A stretch of 64,000 bases of DNA from Hyposmocoma kahamanoa. Its lineage: Eukaryota; Arthropoda; Insecta; Lepidoptera; Cosmopterigidae. Where the stretch lies: assembly GCF_003589595.1 (NCBI RefSeq), contig NW_020653750.1, positions 2,716,265-2,780,264 on the forward strand. The letters run 5' to 3'. A program made the position numbers and the translations under genes. The notes beneath the pieces were generated by a model. The model was given only the letters and a program-made list of their open reading frames with translations. It searched no databases and was not told the origin of the DNA. Shown one piece after another: positions 21,121 through 32,106 of this stretch. Within the stretch, counting starts at the first letter, position 1; each line of letters starts with the position of its first letter.

Positions 21121-21237
21121 TATATTTATCATTTGTAATGTTTAAAGTTGTTTATTTTTATAAGGTCTCATTATCTGTTTCGTTCAAGTACAAAACGTAT
21201 GGGTATTATATTTTATTTCCAAATATTTAGTCCTTTT

Positions 21238-21580
21238 TAAACCGACTTCAAAAAGGAGAAAGTTCTCAATTCGACTGTATTTTTTTCTTTTTGTGCGTAT
21301 GTTACGCAATTACTACATTATTGAGCCGATTTTGATAAAAAAAAATATTTTTTGTTGGAAAGAGGGAACCTCAGTACCTATTGGTCCCATTTATATTTGA
21401 AGGAAATATTCCACCTGTAAGGGTGGTAAACTAGGGGATGAATCTGGTTTCGCGCACTTTCCGGTAACCGATTTCAATAAAACTTGGCCAATGGATCCAC
21501 GAACTTTTGAAAAAACGTTGTAATTATTAATAAAGTTCATCATTATCACGGATACTTTCGTATTCCGAAGATTAAATTTG
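21238..21580 (+). repeat. Repeat B, copy 4
   Basis: AACCGACTTCAAAAAGGAGA, AAGTTCTCAATTCGACTGTA, a TTTTTGTTGGAAAGAGGGAA block, AAGGGTGGTAAACTAGGG and TTTCGCGCACTTTCCGGTAA. One of the fullest copies. Confidence 0.75.
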
Positions 21581-21649
21581 TATATCAATGAAATTTGTTT
21601 TATTACTAGGTAAAAGTTTGATTTATGATTATATTATTATGCACGCTAT

Positions 21650-21730
21650 AAATGGCCGGCCCATATGCATTGCGTCAGCATGGCAGACTATGGTCTAAAC
21701 CTTCTCAGAGAAGACAAAGGGTTGATGATG
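21650..21730 (+). mobile_element. SINE G 3' fragment
   Basis: GTCAGCATGGCAGACTATGG, TCTAAACCTTCTCAGAG and AGACAAAGG match the 3' part of the SINE G copy near 58125. Confidence 0.5.
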
Positions 21731-22369
21731 AAGCTATAAAAGTTTATTACTGTGTGAAACTCTAGATGCTTACAAAGATATTCGTTTCCAAACTGCCTTA
21801 CAGGGCAAACGACAACATATCTACAGATCTCTAATTAACCCTTTCTCGAAACAAAGGAATCCATTCCTTGTATTGAGTCGCTCACGTAAACGCCGAAGAA
21901 ACAATCCATCCAAACAACGCCATCTTTCAAGTAGAGATTGGTAAACAATAATTAAGAAAGGAAAACTTTCTTCTCCAATTTTTGTACGACAGGCAAAGTA
22001 CTTTAAATTATCCTGTCTTCAAGTTTACCAAGTAATAGTAGCTTTGTTACACGTTTTCATCCACCGTACAAAATTGCTTCGTACTAAACCAGTAAAATGT
22101 ACCATCCGTAGTTCTTTCGAAGGCAAGTCACTTTTATGCTTTTATCTCCAAATCTAACACGAGATATTAGGCAGTAGACTAATTTTTTTGTTCCCCGAAC
22201 GAATATGAGACATTGGCCAACTAGGGAATTAGAGTAAGACAAACGAAAACTAACAAACGTCTTTATATCACGATGAAAACTAAAGTCTTTAATTATCCTT
22301 TCAAAAATCGCAAACGAAGGGAGAATTTATAAAACCCTCTCAAGGCGCGAAGAAAACGGGCCAGCTGAT

Positions 22370-22610
22370 TACAAATGCTCGCCGCCTCCCCCTACCATAT
22401 AGACGCCAACTAATTTAAACTGGAAAAGCCCGCTGCGTCAGCGTAGCAGCAAAACTATCGACCGCAAGCGGTCCGCGGCCGCGGCGAACAACCAACAAAG
22501 TACGACCACAGGCGCCGCCTCCATCTCCATCACCCATCACCAGTGCCATCAACGGCATCACGCTCCTGAAGTAAGTCACACAAAATACAAGCAGGCCGTT
22601 TAAATATTTC
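22370..22610. other. GC-rich, CpG-bearing island
   Basis: A sharp local rise in GC inside AT-rich DNA, with the palindromes CCGCGGCCGCGG and ACCGCAAGCGGT. A 92-codon minus-strand frame (22415-22693) covers it, containing GDGDGGGACGRTLLV. The composition explains its openness. It could be a first exon or promoter of a gene outside this view, but no splice signal or motif decides this. Confidence 0.35.
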
Positions 22611-22874
22611 TTTGACGGGTAACCAATTGAGGTACCATTTTCTTCGTCGCCACATCTATTTACCATATACCTTATATTCCAAATTCTCGCCACGTACTTT
22701 GTGTGTTACACACATTATATTGGCATCAGACAACAGAAAATTCCTACAATTGTACTTTATTTGAATTCTGCGCTTTGCCGTAGAATATGTTCGGAGCCTC
22801 ATATATTAAAAAAGCTCTTAAAACCGATGATGACTCTTTTGCGAAAGAGAGGGATTTTTTTATAAGAAGTAAGT

Positions 22875-23215
22875 GCATAAACCTCCTGCATAATAATATA
22901 GTATGTGTGCATTTCCAACCGACTGCGCACGTTATGAATTATGGATGTCATAATGTGCTTAGTCAATTGGGAAATTTTGTAGGGTAACATTAATATTTTC
23001 TCGTGAATGAAAACTTATAATATTTTGTTGGATGCCAAGTCACGGGACGAACGAGTCCTGCGGCTGATGGTAAGCGACATGCCTGTTCATAACAGTTGCA
23101 GTACCACTCGGAGCTTCAAATTACAAAGATCTGAGGGGCACTGCCACTGCGCCAGACACCCTGAGACATAAGTTGACAAGTCCCATATGCCTGTAATTTC
23201 ATCAAATCAGACTTC
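22875..23215. repeat. Right arm of the large inverted repeat
   Basis: Reverse complement of the left arm at 20705-21120. The ~1.75 kb between them contains repeat B copy 4, a SINE G fragment and the GC-rich island. Confidence 0.85.
23030..23213 (+). repeat. Repeat C, copy 7 (in inverted repeat)
   Basis: Contains GGATGCCAAGTCACGGGACG, TGTTCATAACAGTTGCAGTA, ATTACAAAGATCTGAGGGGC and ACAAGTCCCATATGCCTG. It is truncated at ~23213. Confidence 0.75.
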
Positions 23216-23307
23216 TGACTCATTTAGAGTCGATTTTTATGCCGTATAGATACAATTCAAAATTGCAAGGCATTTACTTGCTAATGAAATAATAGCGTAT
23301 TTATCTT

Positions 23308-23396
23308 TTTTTTGTGACGGGGTGAACAAGTTGTGCGCATGGTGGTAAGAGCAAAGTTTTAAGTCGCAAAGATCTGATAGTCACTTCTACTTACTT
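23308..23396 (+). repeat. Repeat C fragment
   Basis: GTGACGGGGTGAACAAGTTG, TGCGCATGGTGGTAAG and GTCGCAAAGATCTGATAGTC. Much internal sequence is missing. Confidence 0.55.
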
Positions 23397-23946
23397 ATTA
23401 CACGTTATTCTATAAAATTTTATTGATACATCGACTAATTGGGGAGCACCTTATCATAGCAAAGGTTTTTGAAAGGCTTCTTCTACTCATAAATTATTTG
23501 GAATTTTTTGCTACCTTCTCCGATCTAAAATATTTTGCAAGCCAATATAATCACTGCGAAATCTTGATACTTATTACCACCATATAATAGAATGGGCGGT
23601 ATCCAATACCCGCACTCAAAGAAAATGATTTGTGACATAAGGCAGTGATGTGAGAAACGAAACATATTTTCGCTTCTTACATCAAGTCTGTATAATATGA
23701 ATGCTGATATGTAATATACATAGAAATTTAAATATCAACGAATAACGATAATTATTCTGGTAATTAGTCTGATAAGCTGTTTCTGATAAGATTTCAGATA
23801 AGATTCACGAAGATTAGAGTTCACTGGTGATTTTATTTGTGTCACTATAAACAAATTATTCAAAATAATGGTGTGGTTTTTCAAAAGACCTGCTTATTTT
23901 ACTTTTTTATTTCAGGTGTAATTTGAAAATAGACAAATAGTCGATT

Positions 23947-24045
23947 CTTATACTGCCCTCGTAACGAAAAAAGGCACATTACGTACTATACTATGCGTAC
24001 TTTATACAGCAGTTGCGCCCTTTTTCGTTCTGAGGGCAGTATAAG
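23947..24045. mobile_element. Foldback MITE, 99 bp
   Basis: CTTATACTGCCCTC at the left is perfectly inverted at the right, and the inner arms continue (AACGAAAAAAGGC against GCCCTTTTTCGTT). Internal TA dinucleotides at the tips are compatible with a Tc1/mariner-type target, not proven. Confidence 0.75.
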
Positions 24046-24999
24046 TAGAGTAATTTTTTCATTCATTTTTGAATTTCATACTAATTCCGCTTTGTGCAGA
24101 GATTTGAGATTGATTTTGCATTCTCGTAAATTTCGTAAATTTTAATTGAAAAAGTTTTTGTTATTAAAATTTTATTTAATCAGTATAAAGATTTTTAAAT
24201 TTTCATCTGTTTCTGCTTTGTCACAAAATCGAAAAAAAATGCATTTTTTTATTTCGATTTTTTTCCAGTGAACGTTGTGTACAGCTGTACCAAGTCGATG
24301 TGGAAAGATGTTAATTTAATTACTACTTTTGTCTAAATTTTATTTATTTAAATGTAAACGTTACTATTTTATATTGTCACTATCGGTTGTGTCTTGTATA
24401 TTTATATATATACATAATGTTTGTGTCACTACTAATATAAGTACTAATCGTCTAAATGATGAATCAAAATTGATTATGACACTTATCACGCAGCATCGCT
24501 GCAAACAATCGGATATTGGATTAACAATGTAATGGATGAGACTGGTGTGGATGTTATGTAGTGTGAAACTACGGACCCCTATCATTTTCATCTCTCTCAT
24601 TATACGTTTTCTAGTAAACACCCTTACTTGTCCTGATTCCTGAAAGAGTTCCAACTAATATTTACTAAAATATTAGTGTCTAAATTACTTAAATTTGCTA
24701 TTGTAAGCTATTTCTCGCACTTTGACTTTACTCACTTTTCATGTCTGATCTCCTGACCTTGGCATATTTTATCGTACTGATAGTATTTCCGATTTTTGCT
24801 ATTCGCTTTTCCACTGCTAATTACGTACTATTTCATTAATTTCACTTTATAAACATTTTTATTTCGTATTTCTTCTTCTTCTTTTAAATGTTATGGCTCC
24901 ATCGAAATAATCAATGATTTTGCCAATGTCAAGAAAAAAAAACTATGTACGGTAGTTTAATATTATTATAAAAATTCTACAAAAAAAATCAATAAAGTA
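24046..24999. other. No gene recognised
   Basis: AT-rich non-coding DNA. Confidence 0.55.
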
Positions 25000-25133
25000 A
25001 TATCAATAGAGTAATTTCGTATTTAATATTTTTATATGTTGACATTGATTGACATCTCTGTCAATCAATTTGATGTTGCCCGTCTTCAATCTATTCTTCC
25101 ATAGATTATGACAAATTACTCTTCTATTGATAT
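25000..25133. mobile_element. Short TIR element, ~134 bp
   Basis: ATATCAATAGA-GTAATTT at the left pairs with AAATTACTC-TTCTATTGATAT at the right, with a 3-nt indel. A second nested inversion lies inside (GACATTGATTGACA against TGTCAATCAATTTG). Confidence 0.65.
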
Positions 25134-25139
25134 GTAATC

Positions 25140-25870
25140 TTAGCAGTAGAAGCGTTTCCGCTCCTGACTGCTCTCATTTTGGCTCTGCATTTCAAATTCA
25201 AAATTGGCTATTCGAATTTCGATTCTCTTTCTCGCTCTACTAAACGCTCGTCATTCTTGTACTAGCCTTGGAGGCGATCTGGTCTTCATCAGACCTAATA
25301 AATATACGAAGTCTCATCTTTTTGAAGCCCTACACCTGACGTTACTTCTAGCGTGTTTACGCGCCTGCCTGATGAGTTCCAGTTCCTCGACTGCCTCACG
25401 CTAAACCTGGTCTTCACGTTTACTCTCCTCCTACCTGGACTGCTCACCTTCACCAACCAAGTTTGAAGCGATAGGACAGTGACAGACAAAGTAGAACTCC
25501 ACCTCCGAGTTCAAAATGATAAAATCCACTGCTACACTCCCGCCGCTGTCGGTATAGCCTCTCCACTCACCGCCTCCGCGCCGAACCCGCTGCGTTCCGG
25601 CTCTGCATCTCCGCCCTCGGTTTCCAACCTTGGAGGGCGGAGGCCTCCAACTCTCCGCGCCGTACCCGCTGCGTTCCGGCCATGCACCTCCACCCTGGGC
25701 TTCCAACCTTGGATGAGACTCCAACTCCGTGTCTCCATCTTCTCCGATCTTCACCTTCACACGACACATACATTAGACACTACACCACGTCCTAACAGCC
25801 TCAGTTTTCCCTTCCAACCCGACCTTTTAGCTCATTACCCCCACATTTAGTAGTTTCCGTTTTAGTTTCT
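25140..25870. other. GC-rich, pyrimidine-rich block
   Basis: A C/T-rich plus strand contrasts with its surroundings and leaves several overlapping frames open on both strands. The translations are Pro/Ser/Arg-rich and unrecognised. It may be the 5' untranslated region of an uncaptured LINE or a diverged repeat. Confidence 0.35.
25572..25729. repeat. 79-bp tandem duplication
   Basis: Two units share CGCGCCG-ACCCGCTGCG, TTCCGGC, TCTGCA/ATGCAC variants and TTCCAACCTTGGA. The offset between matching points is 79 bp. Confidence 0.75.
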
Positions 25871-26299
25871 ACTGCCAATCATGCTGACATTTCTATTCGC
25901 AAATCAGTGGCTTGGTCCGGCCATCGCAATATTTCTTCAATAGGCCGATTGTTTGTGACGTAAATACTTTGGCCAGATCTGTGTTCTGGTTAAGGTGAAA
26001 ATGTGATGATTTTCTAATATATGTGCTAATGCACATAGATATAATATAATGTAGTGTTAAATATTTATTTCACTGATTTCATCTTGATCTAACCTATAAG
26101 AATATCAATGTTTTACTCAGAAATAAAATGAGGCCATGAATAGGGCGTTGACTAAGAGGGGTTGATGGGTTTTTTTCTATTCCTTTAGCGCAAAACTACT
26201 ATGTGCGGGTAGGCGCAACAGCGTAATTACGCTCTACAGGGTACAACTTAATTCAATGTAGAAGCCGGTATAGTTAACACACTATTTCTGTTAGAAATG

Positions 26300-26366
26300 T
26301 AGATAGTACGGTTAGGGCAATTTACAATCTAGGTTCCAGGTGTGCATTAGCGTCACAGTACATGTG
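26300..26366 (+). mobile_element. LINE L-B internal fragment
   Basis: CGGTTAGGGCAATTTACAAT and CATTAGCGTCACAGTA match 51750-51840 of LINE L-B, with an internal deletion. Confidence 0.6.
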
Positions 26367-26374
26367 TGTAATAA

Positions 26375-26572
26375 CGCACACACTCAATATAGCCCCGCAC
26401 TAGGGAAACCCTGTGTCGCAGGTGCCATGGACACACACACACAGACAACCACAAATTACACCCAAACTCACGAGAGAAATAAATGTAGGCCATACAAATA
26501 TTTCTTTCGGCCCGGGAATCGAATCTGGGACCTCTGCGTAGCAGTCCGGCATGGTCTTGACGCTACTTTGCA
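26375..26572 (-). mobile_element. SINE A, copy 2
   Basis: Minus-oriented. Contains AGCCCCGCACTAGGGAAACC, CTGTGTCGCAGGTGCCATGG, ACTCACGAGAGAAATAAATG and the B box in GGGAATCGAATCTGGGACC. The head is at the right end. Confidence 0.8.
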
Positions 26573-26574
26573 AA

Positions 26575-28245
26575 CAGCACTTACACTACCTCGCTGTGAC
26601 TCAGAAATGCTCGAGTTTACTATCCGTCAAAAAGAGGTGTTGAAAACTTTACGCAAATAAGACGTCAACAAAGCCATTGGCCCTGACGGAATCCCAGCGA
26701 TTGTCCTGCGGAACTGTGCACCCGAGTTGTCTCCGGTGTCTACTCGCCTGTATTGCCTCTCTATGAGTTCTGGACAAGTCCCGAAAACCCGGAAGTTTGC
26801 AAATGTACAGCCTGTACCTAAGAAAGGTAGTCATGCCGACCCATCCAATTATCGACCTATCGCAATCACCTCCATACTCTGTAAGACTATGGAGCGCGTA
26901 TTGAACAGCCGTCTCCTTGGATACCTCGAAGATAACGATCTTCTCAGAGATCGATAGTATGGTTTTCGCCGTGGTTGATCTACTGGGGATCTTCTTGCGT
27001 ATGCCACATATTTATGGGGCGAGGCTGTCGAGAAACGCAGTGAATCGCTTGCCGTGTCTCTCGACATATCAACGGCCTTTTATAGGGTTTGGCATGATAG
27101 CCTGTTAAACAAGCTTTCAGTTTACAGAATTCCTGTTGGCTTTTGTACATGGATATGCGATTTTGTGAAGGATAGGTCAATCTGTGTAGTTGTAAATGGT
27201 TACTCGTCTGCTCCTCATGGTATAAATGCTGGTGTACCTCAGGGATCTGTCCTCTGCCACTCTGTTCTTGCTGCATATCAACGACCTGCTACTGGTGCCC
27301 GGTATCTTTGGGTACGCAAACGACAGCACAGTGGCAGAGAGTTATGTGCCAGACGCCCGAGACAACAGCGAAGAGGTCCGGTGTAAACGAGTGGCGATGG
27401 TCACCCGGTTGACACTGAGCCTGAAAGCGGCTTCCGACTGGGGAGATGCGAACAGGGTCAGGTTTAATGTGGCTAAAACACAGGTGTGTCTTTTCACATC
27501 AAAACGTAGTCCCCTACACCTTACTCCGACTTTCCGAGACGTATCCGTGCCGATAAGGGACCACCTTGAGATACTTGGTCTGGACTTATCATTCAACCTC
27601 AACTTTGGGCAACACATCGAGTGCTTGGCAAAAACTGCTGCCAGAAAACGAGGCATACTTTACAAGGTCAGGCGGTACTTCACACCTGAACAGCTTTTAA
27701 ATCTGTATGAAGCACAAGTTCGATCGTGTATTGAATACAGCTGCCACCTTTGGGACGGCTCTGCCCCCATTACCAGTTAGCTGCCTTGGACTCACTGGAG
27801 CGAAACGCAAAGAGACTTATTAACAACAATTCTCTTGTGGAGTCGAAGCTACAAAATTTCTACCATCGCAGAAAAGTAGCCTGCTTGTCGGTTTTCTATC
27901 GGATACATTTCGGAGAGTGTGCGCAGGAACTTTTCAATTTAGTTCCACCCTCACCGTTCCTCCTTCGATCGACTAGAAGGTTCGGAGCACTCCATTCTTA
28001 TGTCGTTGATATTCCACCTATTCGCACTAAGCGCTTTGCTTCCTCCTTTCTGATACGTACGGCAAAGGAATGGAATGCTCTACCGGCCTAAAATCTGTAT
28101 TTCCCGAAAAGTACCATTCGGGGCCTCTCAAGGCTAGAGTGAATAGGCATTTTTTAGGCAAATGCGTCCCATCGTCGGTCACATCGTCGCTTAACATCAG
28201 GTGAGATTGTGGCCAAGCGTGTGTCTATTATATATTAATAAAATA
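26575..28245 (+). mobile_element. LINE L-A, reverse transcriptase half
   Basis: A 1.6 kb piece of a non-LTR retrotransposon with RT read across several frames. Motifs in order are NKAIGPDGIPAIVLRN, VQPVPKKGS with NYRPIAITS, LAVSLDISTAFYRVWHDSLL, GVPQGSVL, the catalytic box as GYANDSTVAE, then ARKRGILYKVRRYFTPEQLL and SCIEYSCHLWDGSA. The C-terminal region reads HRRKVACLSVFYRIHFGECA and TAKEWNALPA. An in-frame stop follows DRYGFRRG-like sequence, and frames change near 27250 and 27770. The YADD box reads YAND. Upstream endonuclease is missing and SINE A abuts the 5' break. It ends after the CATCAGGTGAGATTGTGGCC block with an A-rich tail. Non-functional. Confidence 0.88.
27226..27780 (+). pseudogene. 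RT palm/thumb fragment with YAND in place of YADD
   Basis: Longest open piece of LINE L-A, 184 codons. FLLHINDLLLVPGIFGYAND holds RT motif C, where the second catalytic Asp is Asn. SDWGDANRVRFNVAKTQVCL is typical of the region after motif C. It ends at a stop soon after LWDGSAPITS, and the protein continues in another frame at 27750. Confidence 0.8.
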
Positions 28246-28489
28246 AAATAAACATAATAACATTAATAAGAGGAATAAAAATAAACTGACAGTTCCTGAC
28301 AGACGTCTTCACAAAGTCACAAATTCAACAACAACAACGGCAACTTATACGCTTCTAGAAGTACAATGTGATACGTCTTGTAAACTACAGTGAAACAATA
28401 ACGTTATACCAAAAGGTTATTATTAAATAGCTTCTACGTACTTGACAACTGGTAGTGGCCCATTTACCTCTTGAAAGCTGTCTTGATTT

Positions 28490-28770
28490 TTTTTATTACA
28501 TCAAGTGACGGGATAAACAAGTCATGCGTCTGGTAAGCTACACGCCTGTCCGTAATAGTTTCCATGCCACTCATAGCATACAATCGTAAAGATCTGAGGG
28601 GTACTGCCACTGCGTCCGTCACCCTGAGACATAAGATAACAGATCTCATGTGCGTGTAATTTCACCAGCACCCTTAACATTTCAAAACTAGAACACAGTA
28701 ATGCTGACATTACTACTTAGGTAAGGTGGCAATACTATCCCAGACGAACTCTTTTACAAGGAGCTCTATT
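28490..28770 (+). repeat. Repeat C, copy 8
   Basis: Contains CATCAAGTGACGGGATAAAC, CGTAAAGATCTGAGGGGTAC, CACCCTGAGACATAAG, CACCAGCACCCTTAACAT and CAGACGAACTCTTTTACAAG. Confidence 0.8.
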
Positions 28771-28809
28771 GCTGCTAATCTATCATATTTGAAAATCTAT
28801 CATATACGT

Positions 28810-28975
28810 ACATTGACCTACCAATACGTAATAAATATTGTAAATGATAAATGTTTACAAATGTTTATTTATAAAGAACTAGGACTTCTTACTCATTCTT
28901 CTTGGGGGAATTTGGCAATTTGCTTGCCTATGAAAAAAAGATGATCTGAGTTTGAGTTTGAATTAGGTAAATTCA
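28810..28975 (+). mobile_element. LINE L-B 3' end, second copy
   Basis: ACAAATGTTTATTTATAAAG, CTTACTCATTCTTCTTGGGG and GAATTTGG, ending in a GAGTTTGAGTTTGAATT tail. It parallels 51900-52085 of LINE L-B, whose tail is GATTTT repeats. Confidence 0.55.
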
Positions 28976-30174
28976 ATTAATCATCTTACAAACTCCAATC
29001 ACCAATACCAATAAAGTACTGACATAAAGGTTACTTCAAGGAGTATTGTAACTGGAACAGCCTGCCTGGAATTATTTATACACGGAACATTGCAAATATA
29101 AAGGGAGAGCTCGACCACTGAGATAACGAGATCATGAATAAATAGGCGTTGAAAGCTCCTCTCCTAGGAATATCCAACATTTACTTTGTTTATTTTTTTA
29201 ATACACATATTGCTGTGTGCAATGTTCCGCTATGTAATAAAAGCATATTTAAACTCCCCGTTGTTTGTCGGAGAAAAGGGAAAAGCAAACATTGAGTTTT
29301 TCTCACTATTGCGTTGTCACGCTCTCAAATGGTTAGGGTACTAATTAATTTAAATCTGTTTGTTTTTACTTCCCGCACGTTTTCGGAATTTAATTGTGTG
29401 ATGGACTGTAGTAGCTTTGGGGAGATTAATTCTGTAATGGTGACAAAGGAGTAAATAGACAGTAATGGCTTTTAGAACGGAAGCCACAAATTCTACGTAG
29501 GACCCTTAGAAAACCCCCATAATAGGACCTAATAAAAAATACACTGAATGTAAACAAGTAATGAAAGGTCCGAGTTTCTCAGTAGCTACGAACAAGTGGC
29601 TTTTTTGAAGATGAATTGAATATTTTCTGTTATCTTAATTAATTTGTGTAATAATCTTAAATAATGTTCTGAGGTCTGAGGCTTACGTATTAAAGTCCCA
29701 TAATCAAATTATTCCATTCCTATAGTATGAAATCTGTAATAAACTACAAATACTGAGAAATACCAAGATTACTGCTGCATTGAATGCAACAAAAGACGTA
29801 CATATAAGTAATATTAAACTATTTTTCATCGGAACAGATGCAGTTGATAAATAAAACAGCTGCGATTATGCTCTGTTCGGCACTCGCCATGCTGGAGAGA
29901 ATGTTTTGATTTATTTATGCGCCTCATAAATAGAGAGAGAAGTTTTCCTTTGAACTTTGTAGCGAACACGACTGGTACATGAGATTTACAGGATGTTTGT
30001 AAGAAATTCTAATCAATTTATTAGGAAAGGGTACGAATTACAACAATTTAAAAAAAAGATGACTACAGCAGTGAATTAATTTTAGTTTGTTTTTTAAAAC
30101 TTCAAAAGTTTTACTTCACGAAATCACCAGTTCCAGGAAAGTTGGAATATTAAGTATTAGGGAATGATGAAATA
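28976..30174. other. No gene recognised (1.2 kb)
   Basis: Non-coding. A 14-bp inverted match (CGGAACATTGCA near 29083 and its reverse near 29218) is the only structure seen. Confidence 0.55.
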
Positions 30175-30253
30175 TTTAAATTGCGTAAATTTGTTTTTTC
30201 AAACAAACCAACGTTTCGGGCCCTTTGCGGTTCCATGGTCACGGTTGCATTAA
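30175..30253 (+). repeat. Repeat D, copy 4
   Basis: TTGCGTAAATTTGTTTTTTC, AAACAAACCAACGTTTCGGG and CCATGGTCACGGTTG. It is cut by the MITE that follows. Confidence 0.65.
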
Positions 30254-30428
30254 GGGTCGTATTCCAGAACTCTACTCAATGCTCAAGTCAGGACTTGAGT
30301 ATTGCAGTGAGCACTGAAAATCATACTCAAGTCCTTGCTATCAGGGTCGTATTTCCACTGTTTGAAATCATACTCAAATCTGCTCAAATCCTGACTTGAG
30401 CATCGAGTACAGTTCTAGAATACGACCC
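30254..30428. mobile_element. PIF/Harbinger-like MITE, 175 bp, TAA target
   Basis: Ends GGGTCGTATTCCAGAACT and AGTTCTAGAATACGACCC are inverted; arms extend through ATGCTCAAGTCAGGA for ~40 bp with few mismatches. TAA flanks both sides (30251-30253 and 30429-30431), the 3-bp target typical of PIF/Harbinger. It carries no coding capacity. Confidence 0.85.
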
Positions 30429-30659
30429 TAAGACTTATTGACTATCAACTTACTAGTTTTTGAATAGCTTGATTTTGCTTTTGTTTGTACAGTGTAGCTG
30501 TTTTATCGCAGCACTATGGACGCTCTTGAATCTATTTTTATCATCAATAATGTTATTAAATATGCAATTGTGTCATTATCACAATCTCACCGAACGGTGA
30601 GAAAAGATCGCACTCTCTCGTAAAAGTTGTATATTATGAAATCGAATCACATTTTGACA

Positions 30660-30752
30660 ACTTCAGTGGCCCAATGGATTCAACTGTGAGCACTCATGGG
30701 ATTCTCGGTGGGACCAATTTGGGAAATTGACTTTTCTAAATTGGTCCCGGAA
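30660..30752 (+). mobile_element. SINE H, copy 2 (partial)
   Basis: CAGTGGCCCAATGGATTCAA resembles a tRNA A box. It is followed by GGGACCAATTTGGGAAATTG and TTTTCTAAATTGG, shared with 8290-8512 in opposite orientation. Confidence 0.55.
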
Positions 30753-30978
30753 GTCTACCACGAAATATGATGTTACTGCGTCCGCAACGAAGCTCATACG
30801 TACTGCATATGTCAGTTTTACGATTAAAGTAATGTCAAATGTCAATACGAAAGCTGTCATTTGCCAAATCGGAGTACGAACTTATGTGAAATCAAGATCT
30901 TCGTAAGTGTTTCATTGGAGGTCTCCGGTCGGATACGAAGCTAGAACGAGAATCGTTGCTTCGTATTTCGTGGTAGAC
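30753..30978. repeat. Inverted repeat pair, possible MITE
   Basis: GTCTACCACGAAATA at 30753-30767 is perfectly inverted at 30964-30978. No target duplication was identified. Confidence 0.55.
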
Positions 30979-31018
30979 CTCCTGGTCTGGATATTTTCAG
31001 TTGTGCCCTGTTGTCTGT

Positions 31019-31240
31019 CGCCGTTAGTTGAAAGGGCACATGTGACAATGTTTCAAAAATTTCGTTATATATTCTGTTGTGATCAGTAAAAAACGGCCGA
31101 TCTGTCATTGTTTTTATTTTTACCTAGGTGATTAAGGTATGAAGTTATTAGAAGAGAAAAGTAGATTTTTTTTTTTTCATTTCTTTAAACAATTTCTTGG
31201 TTTTGAGTTTTTGTCACAAGCGCCTTTCAACTAACGGCGG
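31019..31240. repeat. Inverted repeat pair, possible MITE
   Basis: GCCGTTAGTTGAAAGG and TGTGACAA at the left are inverted at 31211-31240 as TTGTCACA and CCTTTCAACTAACGGC. The arms are ~30 bp with mismatches in the middle. Confidence 0.6.
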
Positions 31241-31259
31241 CAGTAGCGAACTTCGTTGT

Positions 31260-32060
31260 TCTGGTAGTCATGGTATAGGAAATTCCCTACTTTGAGACCA
31301 AGTGACTACGAGTGATTGTCTGGCACATAATTATTATTATTTTAAGTATAATTAAGTTTTAAGTTATTTACGAAATTTATTCAAATGCTTTCCAGCGTGT
31401 TCTAACCAGTTAATCTTTCCGTATCGATCACAGTTACTGGTATAGCAAGACTATCTTATATGGAATGATATGAAGTTAATCACAAAATACTTTATGAAAT
31501 TCTACAGTGACCTTGTGGCTAATTATCTAAATGAACACGAATAATGTTAGAAATACGGCATTTGGGGTGGAATGACACTTAATTTATAATATTGAATTAT
31601 CGTCACATATTTAAATCTGTTTACTAATTCTATTTAAATCAGTTAACTAATTTTAGTCATATAAAGGTTAATTTACATAATTAAAATTCGGTTAATTTCT
31701 ATTTAGTCGATGTTTTCAGTCTGTTTAAGTTTTTTTTAATGAATGTTTGCGGTCAATTTACATGTCAGCTTTGTTTTTGGGTTGCTACAATATTTTGTCG
31801 AAATTTCCTATTTTACACTTATCTTTTATAGCCGTTTTCAGTGAAAATTTTGTACTACCTACATAAAAGTTTGTAATATTTTATAGTTAATTAATTAAAA
31901 ACGTCACCACAATTCAATTAGTTTCGATTTACAACTCAAAGAGTGCAATATCCTACTTTTGGTGCATTGGTTCATTGTTTTTCCCGAAAATTGGGTTATT
32001 TTAGTTGTGTTTGGCACACTGATCTCGGCATTTGTTCGATTTTGAATGAAATGGCTCTTT
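31260..32060. other. No gene recognised
   Basis: AT-rich non-coding DNA. Confidence 0.55.
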
Positions 32061-32070
32061 TACTTCTAGG

Positions 32071-32106
32071 CGCCTGTGCACTTGAAGAAATTCAAGTGCA
32101 CAGGCG
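32071..32106. repeat. Perfect 16-bp-arm hairpin, GAAA loop
   Basis: CGCCTGTGCACTTGAA, loop GAAA, then the exact reverse complement. Transcribed on the plus strand it would form a perfect stem closed by four bases. Confidence 0.9.

Noticed and set aside
25431..25850. Several overlapping GC-rich frames on both strands
   Set aside because: They are open because of base composition; no motif, and the translations mirror the tandem duplication.
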